Part shown: positions 6,381 through 10,985 of the stretch, one piece after another
How the letters are laid out: every line of letters starts with the position of its first letter
Position numbering within the stretch: the first letter of the stretch is position 1
NCBI GenBank assembly: GCA_028711405.1
Contig: JAQTSH010000037.1
Location: forward strand, 1-10,985
Direction: 5' to 3'
DNA: 10,985 nt
Source of the DNA: Methanoregula sp.
GTDB taxonomy: Archaea; Halobacteriota; Methanomicrobia; Methanomicrobiales; Methanospirillaceae
Notes under the pieces: model-generated
What the model saw: only the letters and a program-made list of their open reading frames with translations
The model's database searches: none
Told to the model about the DNA's origin: nothing
Position numbers and translations under genes: made by a program

Positions 6381-7538
6381 ATGATCATCCCTGCCTATAC
6401 CATTGACCCCTCGCCCCGCTATAGAAAGCTCTCGGTGTATGTGTACCCGGATGGGGCTGTTTGTGTAACCGCCCCATCGGACTATGATCCGGCTGAAGTC
6501 CGTGACTTTGTTCTCGAAAACGCAGCATGGATCGAGCATACCCAGCGTATTTTCTTCGCGAAGAAGAATTCACCTGCAAAATTGTCGGTCACGATCGATG
6601 ACCGGGTGATCCCCTACACAGTAGTGTACCGTGGCTCGCGAAAGAAGTTGTCCATTTACCTGAACCTGAACGGGCAGATGGAGGTCCGGGCACCCTGGGA
6701 TGCAACTGTCGAATCCGTAACTGAGATGGTGGAACGGAACAAGGACTGGATCCGGCAGCACCTGATGGGGGACAAAATGCCGGAATGTCCGACCGCTTCG
6801 GCAGATGGTTATAATGATTCGCTTACCTACAATGGGACGACCATCGATTTTTCCGTCCAGTTTAAGTCCAGTGTGAGCCGGGTGACGATCAAGGTGAAAC
6901 CCGACCGGTCTGTGGCAGTTGTCGCACCGGTCACCGTGAACCGCACAGAGATTCATAACTATATCCTGGGTAAGGCAGACTGGATCCACGCACAGGTGAC
7001 CACGACCAAACGGCAGGTTGCGGTCAGGCGGAAATTCTGCGATGGGGAGACGTACCCGTATTTAGGCGGCACGCTCACGGTCCGGATCACCCGGAACAAA
7101 GCGGATGTGTCCGTTGTCCTGAACGGATCAAATATTGTCATCAACATCCCCCCGGATGTGATCCCTGCGATGGAACAGGGTTTCATCAGAAAATGCGTAG
7201 AGAGCCTGGTGAAGAGCCAGACATTGCGTGTTTCTGTCCCCAAGGTGATCCAGTTTGCAGCGGCGTTTGGCGTCCGTGCTCCGCAGGTGGACGTCCGGTT
7301 GAACAAGGGGAAGTGGGGGTATTGTTCGACGCGGGGGATGATCACGTTCGCATCCGAGCTCTGCCTGCTGCCGCCCCGGCTGTTCGATTACGTGGTCGCC
7401 CATGAGGTCTGCCACCGGCTCGTGATGGATCATTCACCACGGTTCTGGAGTACCTTGTGCACGGTGATGCCGGATTGCCAAAAACGACGGGCGGAACTGA
7501 AACGGGACTCGCCCCTGTACCGGATCTTTTTGGATTGA
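6381..7538 (+). CDS. YgjP/DUF45-family zinc metallopeptidase with two extra N-terminal beta-domain copies
   Basis: 385 residues. The C-terminal third (~285-385) is the catalytic core of the YgjP/SprT-like (DUF45, M48-clan) family: KGKWGYCSTRGMITFASEL at 309-327, then the zinc site HEVCH at 341-345 with a third histidine at 351 (DHSPRFW), and catalytic Glu342. Ordinary family members are roughly 220-250 residues with one N-terminal beta-rich domain followed by DGE-YPYLGG. Here the domain (RK-LSVYV-PDG-V-V-AP ... WI) appears at ~14-55, ~86-127 and ~166-206, with the last joined to DGETYPYLGG at 221-230 in the normal way. The first two copies are therefore additional. Substrate unknown; no signal peptide or membrane segment, so probably cytoplasmic. 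No Shine-Dalgarno site precedes the ATG, but an in-frame TGA at 6369-6371 limits the start to this codon. Confidence 0.88.
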   Translation: MIIPAYTIDPSPRYRKLSVYVYPDGAVCVTAPSDYDPAEVRDFVLENAAWIEHTQRIFFAKKNSPAKLSVTIDDRVIPYTVVYRGSRKKLSIYLNLNGQMEVRAPWDATVESVTEMVERNKDWIRQHLMGDKMPECPTASADGYNDSLTYNGTTIDFSVQFKSSVSRVTIKVKPDRSVAVVAPVTVNRTEIHNYILGKADWIHAQVTTTKRQVAVRRKFCDGETYPYLGGTLTVRITRNKADVSVVLNGSNIVINIPPDVIPAMEQGFIRKCVESLVKSQTLRVSVPKVIQFAAAFGVRAPQVDVRLNKGKWGYCSTRGMITFASELCLLPPRLFDYVVAHEVCHRLVMDHSPRFWSTLCTVMPDCQKRRAELKRDSPLYRIFLD

Positions 7539-7576
7539 CAGGCGCTGGCTGGATCGCATCGTTCCTTATGGCTCTC

Positions 7577-7583
7577 TTTTTTT
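7577..7583 (+). terminator. Poly-T terminator after the metallopeptidase gene
   Basis: Seven T's (7577-7583), 38 nt after the stop, preceded by GGCTCTC and no clear stem. Confidence 0.45.
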
Positions 7584-7792
7584 CGTTCCGTTGCTTGACA
7601 GGTTGCCTGATCCCCTGACTATCCGGCTGGCATGGTTTTCGTGTCCGGGAATTTTAACGTTCCCGTCAGTTGACGTCCGATATAACGACCGGAAACCGGG
7701 TGAAAGACCGGACACCCTGGGCGTCACTTGGGCTGGATGGATCGGTCACGAAAAAACCAGAACGTCACGTTCGGGGAAATCCAAAAAAAAGG

Positions 7793-7800
7793 GTGCGTAT
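7793..7800 (-). terminator. Poly-T terminator after the lipoprotein gene
   Basis: Eight A's on the given strand give TTTTTTTT on the minus strand, 13 nt past the lipoprotein stop codon. Together with the plus-strand T-run at 7577-7583 it frames the convergent gap 7539-7813, in which no gene was recognised. Confidence 0.55.
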
Positions 7801-7813
7801 TGATCTGTCAGAA

Positions 7814-8374
7814 TTATGATTTGACGATGATCGTGCCGTTGAGCTTCGGGTTGTTGTCCAACACATAGTCGTAGGTGCCGTCATTGCCGAAGTCATACGC
7901 GAACTGTGCGGTCGGGATGATATCCTCCTGGTTAAACTTCCCCTCATATTTCCCGATAGATTTTATCGAGTGGGAAACGGTATCATCATTGATCCAGGAG
8001 ATACCGGTTCCCTTGAGGATGATATCTGTCTGAGGAGTAAATCCGGTGCTCGTGATATGGATGATCGAAACCCCGGTGGCAGGGGTGACCGTCTTTACCG
8101 GGGTTGCCGTCGCGTTCTGGGTCACGCTGGCAACCGTTGTCTGCGTGGTGACAGGTATTTTGGTGGTGACTGCTGTCGCCGTGGTCTGGGCAACCGTGGT
8201 GGCAACCGTTGTTACTTCCGTCGTCGGGACCGGCGTGGCAACGGTGACCGGTTCAGTTGTCTGGACGGTAGTCGGGACGGTCGTCGCGGGGGTAGTTGTC
8301 TGTGCCGTTTGTGTGCAGCCGCTGATTGCCACAAGGGCAATGAGCAATACAAAAAAACCAATAAACCATTTCAT
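7814..8374 (-). CDS. Thr-rich lipoprotein with a degenerate cupredoxin (plastocyanin-like) domain
   Basis: 186 residues. The N terminus is a lipoprotein signal: MKWFIGFFVLLIALVAISGC with the lipobox ISGC, so Cys20 is the expected lipid anchor at the outer face of the membrane. Residues 21-100 are a Thr/Val/Ala/Pro-rich low-complexity stalk, probably O-glycosylated or extended. Residues ~101-186 look like a blue-copper fold: ITSTGFTPQTDIILKGTGISW, then NDDTVSHSI with His135, then GTYDY leading to NPKLNGTIIVK. In functional members the last loop carries Cys, His and Met ligands; here the aligned positions are Leu172, Asn175 and Leu178. Only His135 remains, so type 1 copper binding is unlikely. 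The gene stands alone with its own promoter and terminator. Function unknown; a structural or adhesive role is a guess. Confidence 0.85.
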   Translation of the reverse strand: MKWFIGFFVLLIALVAISGCTQTAQTTTPATTVPTTVQTTEPVTVATPVPTTEVTTVATTVAQTTATAVTTKIPVTTQTTVASVTQNATATPVKTVTPATGVSIIHITSTGFTPQTDIILKGTGISWINDDTVSHSIKSIGKYEGKFNQEDIIPTAQFAYDFGNDGTYDYVLDNNPKLNGTIIVKS

Positions 8375-8399
8375 AGTGTGTAAAGGGTGAATGTTCTGT

Positions 8400-8408
8400 A
8401 ATTAAATA
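8400..8408 (-). promoter_or_regulatory. TATA box of the lipoprotein gene
   Basis: TATTTAATT on the minus strand is centred about 30 nt before the ATG at 8374, and there is no Shine-Dalgarno site between. This matches a message with almost no leader. Confidence 0.5.
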
Positions 8409-8492
8409 GATTTACATAACTCCTCCCGGTCTCGCGGGGTTTGTGGCGGTCAGCAACAGGTTAATGAACCAGCACGTGAGACACTACCTCGT

Positions 8493-8858
8493 ATGAGTGA
8501 CCGGTTCATCTACACGAAATACCGCATCGATTGTTACCACTGCAAGAAGATCGCAGACCAGATCATAAAAGCAGTGCCCTACAAAGCGGAAGTAGCGTGC
8601 GACAACTGCGGGGCGACACGGGTGTTCGTCCCCCGGATTGAGGACGTGACGACACCGGGGACATTCACGAAGATTGGATGTTATGATGTCTGGCAACTTG
8701 TTGAACCGGCAGAATGCCGGCACTGCTCAGTCACCGGTCCGCATGATCTCACGATCGGGTGCCGGCACTTCACGGTCCGGTGCCGGAACTGCGGGTTCAC
8801 GCATTTCTACAAGTTCGATCTCGAGTACATGGCAAAGGACGAACTCAAGGTGCAGTGA
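8493..8858 (+). CDS. Small double zinc-ribbon protein, conserved hypothetical
   Basis: 121 residues, acidic/basic mixed, no signal or membrane segment. It carries four CxxC pairs: C14-C17 with C36-C39, and C75-C78 with C97-C100, which pair naturally into two zinc ribbons separated by about 35 residues. Extra Cys63, Cys90, His84, His92 and His104 are present. Zinc ribbons of this type occur in nucleic-acid-binding and transcription-related proteins, but no specific family was recognised, so binding of DNA, RNA or protein is open. The start ATG has no Shine-Dalgarno site; TTAATGAA at 8461-8468 sits about 28 nt upstream and could be the TATA box of a leaderless message. It is divergent from the lipoprotein gene and convergent with the gene at 8918-9643. 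Confidence 0.75.
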   Translation: MSDRFIYTKYRIDCYHCKKIADQIIKAVPYKAEVACDNCGATRVFVPRIEDVTTPGTFTKIGCYDVWQLVEPAECRHCSVTGPHDLTIGCRHFTVRCRNCGFTHFYKFDLEYMAKDELKVQ

Positions 8859-8890
8859 CGCTGTGCGGTGAGCAACCGGTCCGGGCAGGT

Positions 8891-8912
8891 GCTTACGTCG
8901 TAAGCTGAAAAA
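8891..8912. terminator. Small palindrome and T-run between convergent genes
   Basis: GCTTACG (8891-8897) and CGTAAGC (8899-8905) form a nearly continuous palindrome. Five A's at 8908-8912 give TTTTT on the minus strand 5 nt past the stop at 8918. The T-run probably ends the minus-strand gene; the palindrome may help end the plus-strand one. Confidence 0.35.
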
Positions 8913-8917
8913 CCGGG

Positions 8918-9643
8918 TCAGCGTGATGGATACGGGTACGATCTGAGATCCGGGTAACTGTTCGCGTAACTCTCAATACTATCAAACAGGCGTTCCTGCA
9001 ATTTCGGATTTTTTGCAAGGAAAAAAAAGACGATCTCGTGGTCTGTGATCGCAGCCGGACGGGAGCCCGTAAGGGTGGCAAGCTCCCGGCACCGGTTCCG
9101 GATCAATTCCCGTTGTTTTGCACGGGGCAGGTGCTGGGAGATCATCAGAACCGATCCGGTATCCATGTGTGCGTGGATCTTTTTGACTTCTGTGAAGAGC
9201 AGGTGCTGATCATCCGGGGTGCTCTCCTCCAGTCCGGTGTCGGGATCGACACAGATGAGAGAATGCACCGGTAACGTCCCGGCAATGTTCTCGAAATACT
9301 GGTTGCGGGTTTCGTGCGAGAACCGGTTCCGTGCATAGATCTCTGCCGGGATCTGCTCGTTCTCGAAATAGGTCCGGATGCCAGTGAAATATTCGAGACT
9401 GCTCTCGATCTCCTGCAGGCGTTTCATGCAGCTCACCAGATCCCGGTTCTGGCTCCCGGCTTTTCCGGTCTCCAGCGCTTTAGCCAGGTCTTTGTGGGTG
9501 TGCCCCCGCCCGGTGCGCGCGCCCGGTTCAGTCAGCATCGGTATGAAGGTGAATCCCGCAATCTCATGCAGTGATTTTATTATGTGCCGCACGAGGTCAA
9601 ACCTGAAAAGATCCCGTGTATCCCCGAAATACAACCGGTTCAT
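8918..9643 (-). CDS. Conserved hypothetical protein with YFGDTRDLFRFDL and DPDTGLE motifs
   Basis: 241 residues from MNRLYFGDTRDLF. The ATG at 9643 is chosen over the upstream one at 9670 because AAGGATGAG lies just before it. Motifs: YFGDTRDLFRFDL at 5-17, FTFIPMLTEPG at 31-41, KAGSQNRDL at 61-69, FSHETRNQYFENI at 108-120, and SLICVDPDTGLEE at 128-140. The last, a hydrophobic strand ending in an acidic DPD loop, resembles a Rossmann-type or TcmP-like methyltransferase core, or the acidic site of a nuclease, but no glycine-rich SAM-binding loop is evident. The motif order looks familiar from uncharacterised proteins scattered in bacteria, archaea and phages. No known function is claimed. It is a single gene without obvious partners. 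Confidence 0.75.
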   Translation of the reverse strand: MNRLYFGDTRDLFRFDLVRHIIKSLHEIAGFTFIPMLTEPGARTGRGHTHKDLAKALETGKAGSQNRDLVSCMKRLQEIESSLEYFTGIRTYFENEQIPAEIYARNRFSHETRNQYFENIAGTLPVHSLICVDPDTGLEESTPDDQHLLFTEVKKIHAHMDTGSVLMISQHLPRAKQRELIRNRCRELATLTGSRPAAITDHEIVFFFLAKNPKLQERLFDSIESYANSYPDLRSYPYPSR

Positions 9644-9721
9644 GCTCTCATCCTTATGCCTGATGTACAAGTGCGGGATTAAAAAGGTTGCGAATGGTAT
9701 CTGACAAGACCGTGAAAGTAA

Positions 9722-9737
9722 ATCATGTGTGCATGAT
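9722..9737. repeat. Short inverted repeat upstream of the 8918-9643 gene
   Basis: ATCATG and CATGAT, 6-bp arms around TGTG, about 80-95 bp upstream of the start at 9643. Could be an operator or chance. Confidence 0.25.
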
Positions 9738-9772
9738 GTAGAGGGAATGATTAACCGGTGAAGAGAACAATG

Positions 9773-9880
9773 CAGGCTGGGTCATAACCTCACGAATGCA
9801 CTAAAATAACCTCAAATTGTGGATATTTTCTTCTGGAGTTTATAAGCAACTATGAAATTTTCCAGTTGTGACCCAACCTG
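9773..9880. mobile_element. Candidate 108-bp miniature inverted-repeat element (MITE)
   Basis: The left end CAGGCTGGGTCATAAC (9773-9788) and the reverse complement of the right end CAGGTTGGGTCACAAC (9865-9880) agree at 14 of 16 positions. Both ends are flanked by the same four bases, AATG (9769-9772 and 9881-9884), as expected for a target-site duplication. The interior is AT-rich and non-coding, without a transposase, so it would depend on an unlinked one. The parent IS family is not recognised. The right flank ends 7 nt before the stop codon of vapC. Chance or a symmetric regulatory region remain possible. Confidence 0.45.
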
Positions 9881-9890
9881 AATGAAGGAA

Positions 9891-10322
9891 TTACATCCTT
9901 CGTGATTCTTCCCAATCATCAAAGGAGATTCTGTTCAATTCCTGGATTTTCTCAAAGTCCTGATCATCTGTAAGAAAGTCTGATATCCCCCTCTGAAGTG
10001 CCGATACAGCATGTATAGCATCTCGTGGCTGGATATTGTATTGTTCTACGAGTGCCTGTGCAGATTCGATCGTATCAGGATCTACGGGTAATATTTTCAG
10101 GTTTGGGAATTCCAGAAAGTATTTTCCAGCATAAAAGGCATTATTTGATCCTGCATTCCTTTTTATGACATGAACAATCTCATCCCATGTCAAACAACAC
10201 GTCACTGCTTTGAGAGTGCCATAATGAATATCTGATAATATTTTTCTTGCTTTGTCAGCATTTGGAACCGTGTTGTCATAAAGGAGAGAATAAATGAAAA
10301 TGTTTGAATCTATGTATATCAT
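9891..10322 (-). CDS. vapC: PIN-domain ribonuclease toxin VapC
   Basis: 143 residues, a complete PIN domain. VapC toxins are Mg-dependent RNases that cut tRNA or rRNA when their antitoxin is lost. The acidic site is intact: Asp5 in YIDSNIFIY, Glu48 in WDEIV, Asp101 in PRDAIHA, and Asp120/Asp122 in LTDDQDF. The start codon overlaps the antitoxin stop by 4 bp (ATGA, 10319-10322), so the two are translated together. The gene is clearly more AT-rich than its neighbours, pointing to acquisition by transfer. It stops just beside the candidate MITE. No good terminator follows. Confidence 0.92.
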   Translation of the reverse strand: MIYIDSNIFIYSLLYDNTVPNADKARKILSDIHYGTLKAVTCCLTWDEIVHVIKRNAGSNNAFYAGKYFLEFPNLKILPVDPDTIESAQALVEQYNIQPRDAIHAVSALQRGISDFLTDDQDFEKIQELNRISFDDWEESRRM

Positions 10323-10567
10323 ATCCGATGCCTCTCCTCAATTTCCTCCTCTATCTGGCGTTTGATATCTATTTTTTTCGATAATTTTTTTTTAACAATG
10401 TTATTCCATTTGTTCATGAAGTCATCATCCTTTTTGGGCATCATGATGATCTTCTCCTGATCCAGTTCGATGGAGATGGACGATCCTTTCTTTAAGCCAA
10501 AGTAATCCCGGATGTCTTTTGGGATCACAATCTGCCCTTTCTCTCCAAGTTGTCGTACTCTTGGCAT
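10319..10567 (-). CDS. vapB: AbrB/MazE-type antitoxin VapB
   Basis: 82 residues from MPRVRQLGEKGQIVIPKDIR, the swapped-hairpin AbrB DNA-binding fold (about 1-47, with GQIVIPKDIRDYFGLKKGS). The lysine- and glutamate-rich C-terminal half (about 50-82) is the expected toxin-binding tail. It neutralises VapC and represses its own promoter. The ATG at 10567 is preferred over the in-frame GTG at 10576: GGTGGTAGG lies directly before it, and the conserved domain begins there. AT-rich like vapC. The start codon lies within the palindrome described separately. Confidence 0.9.
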   Translation of the reverse strand: MPRVRQLGEKGQIVIPKDIRDYFGLKKGSSISIELDQEKIIMMPKKDDDFMNKWNNIVKKKLSKKIDIKRQIEEEIEERHRI

Positions 10568-10587
10568 TCCTACCACCTAGTAGGAAT
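10566..10587 (-). promoter_or_regulatory. Palindromic operator candidate of vapBC
   Basis: ATTCCTAC (10566-10573) and GTAGGAAT (10580-10587) are perfect 8-bp arms around 6 bp, covering the antitoxin start codon and its ribosome binding site. A T/A-rich stretch at 10602-10609 on the minus strand would place the transcription start near 10578, inside the palindrome. AbrB-type antitoxins bind such sites to control their own operon. Confidence 0.5.
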
Positions 10588-10601
10588 AATCATAGCCTTC
10601 T

Positions 10602-10608
10602 AAAAAAA
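10602..10608 (-). terminator. Poly-T terminator of the por operon
   Basis: Seven A's on the given strand read TTTTTTT on the minus strand, 39 nt after the porD stop. The same stretch may double as the TATA-like element of vapBC. It implies that porD is the last gene of its transcript, contrary to operons ordered C-D-A-B. Confidence 0.45.
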
Positions 10609-10647
10609 GTATCGCACGAAGACCGGTGCTGGAAAAGGGAGGAGTGC

Positions 10648-10908
10648 CTACTTCTCTTCCCTGACCATCGCGATCGCTTTCTTCGGGCACTCGTTCGCAC
10701 AGATCCCGCAACCCTTGCAGAACCGGAGATCGACCGCGAGATCCTCATCGATCGCGTTGTCCGGGCAGTACATCGCACAGAGCCCGCACTCGTTGCACTT
10801 CTCCTTGTCGACCACGGGCTTGAACACCCGCCACGACCCCGTCTGCCCGGTTGCGCCCTCGGTCGGACGGCTGATCGCGAGCCGGTCGCGTTGTGCTGCG
10901 CTTGTCAT
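10648..10908 (-). CDS. porD: Pyruvate:ferredoxin oxidoreductase, delta subunit (two 4Fe-4S ferredoxin domain)
   Basis: 86 residues. This subunit carries electrons between the catalytic beta subunit and ferredoxin in the reversible conversion of acetyl-CoA plus CO2 to pyruvate, which methanogens use for carbon fixation. Two ferredoxin motifs are visible: C38, C41, C44, C48 and C64, C67, C70, C74, each ending in Cys-Pro. The N-terminal segment GSWRVFKPVVDKEKC is typical of PorD. GGAG about 9 nt upstream supports the ATG at 10908, which overlaps the stop of the preceding subunit by 4 bp. A delta subunit of a related 2-oxoacid oxidoreductase (VOR, KOR) is possible; the short size and gamma neighbour favour POR. 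The alpha and beta genes are not in view. Confidence 0.88.
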   Translation of the reverse strand: MTSAAQRDRLAISRPTEGATGQTGSWRVFKPVVDKEKCNECGLCAMYCPDNAIDEDLAVDLRFCKGCGICANECPKKAIAMVREEK

Positions 10909-10985
10909 AGACTCATCTCCTTATACGTGGCTTCCGCAGCTTTTACGTTCCGTTCATCGGAGAACATCTCCCGGATCGCCTTCTT
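10905..10985 (-). CDS. porC: Pyruvate:ferredoxin oxidoreductase, gamma subunit, C-terminal end only
   Basis: The last 26 codons plus stop of a frame entering from the right edge, ending EATYKEMSL. The segment AIREMFSDERNVKAAEATY resembles the C terminus of PorC-type gamma subunits. The TGA overlaps the porD ATG (ATGA at 10905-10908), so the two are translationally coupled. Identity rests mainly on position and this short match. Confidence 0.7.
   Translation of the reverse strand, partial: KKAIREMFSDERNVKAAEATYKEMSL

Noticed and set aside
7591..7803. 70-codon frame between the metallopeptidase and lipoprotein genes
   Set aside because: Starts from a non-ATG codon, has no motif, and runs into the lipoprotein terminator region. 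Nothing supports translation.
8080..8320. Repetitive look of the region, considered as a tandem or CRISPR-like repeat
   Set aside because: No fixed repeat unit with spacers; the repetition is explained by Thr/Val/Ala codons of the stalk.
7970..8390. Plus-strand Gly/Arg- and Val/Thr-rich frames opposite the lipoprotein
   Set aside because: Reverse of the ACC/ACG-rich Thr stalk; repetitive composition produces open frames by itself.

Overview
The window looks like chromosome of a hydrogenotrophic methanogenic archaeon, most probably order Methanomicrobiales (a Methanoregula- or Methanosphaerula-like genome). Supporting signs are an archaeal group II chaperonin (thermosome), the archaea-only tRNA-Ile2 agmatidine synthetase TiaS, a COG1395-type archaeal HTH regulator, the delta/gamma subunits of a multi-subunit pyruvate:ferredoxin oxidoreductase, a DUF3344/PKD surface protein, a Thr-rich ISGC lipoprotein, and TATA boxes with poly-T terminators. 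The genus is inferred from protein style, not from a database match. No rRNA, tRNA or CRISPR array was seen.

Layout. 1-1762 (minus): 5' part of a large secreted surface protein running off the left edge (signal peptide, cohesin-like domain, PKD, DUF3344-like region, start of CARDB). 1763-2057: AT-rich leader and promoter with a TATA box, a 24-bp palindrome and a terminator-like hairpin. 2058-3353 (minus): tiaS, divergent across only 43 bp from an HTH regulator at 3397-4323 (plus). 4324-4387: short promoter with a TATA box and a perfect 11+11 bp inverted repeat over the predicted start site of the thermosome gene (4388-6049, plus). 6050-6380: intergenic, with poly-T terminators and an inverted repeat. 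6381-7538 (plus): YgjP/DUF45-type zinc metallopeptidase with two extra N-terminal beta-domain copies. 7814-8374 (minus): lipoprotein with a Thr-rich stalk and a plastocyanin-like domain lacking three of four copper ligands. 8493-8858 (plus): small double zinc-ribbon protein. 8918-9643 (minus): conserved hypothetical. 9773-9880: candidate 108-bp miniature inverted-repeat element. 9891-10567 (minus): AT-rich vapBC toxin-antitoxin pair with an operator-like palindrome at the antitoxin start. 10648-10985 (minus): porD and the 3' end of porC.

How the parts work together. Most of the window is housekeeping (tRNA decoding, protein folding, central carbon metabolism) mixed with accessory pieces (surface protein, lipoprotein, vapBC, candidate MITE). 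No single new multi-gene system is evident. The leads worth following are the thermosome palindrome, the DUF45 protein with duplicated domains, the degenerate cupredoxin lipoprotein, the candidate MITE abutting vapC, and the TATA-plus-palindrome promoters, which recur at three loci with unrelated arm sequences.
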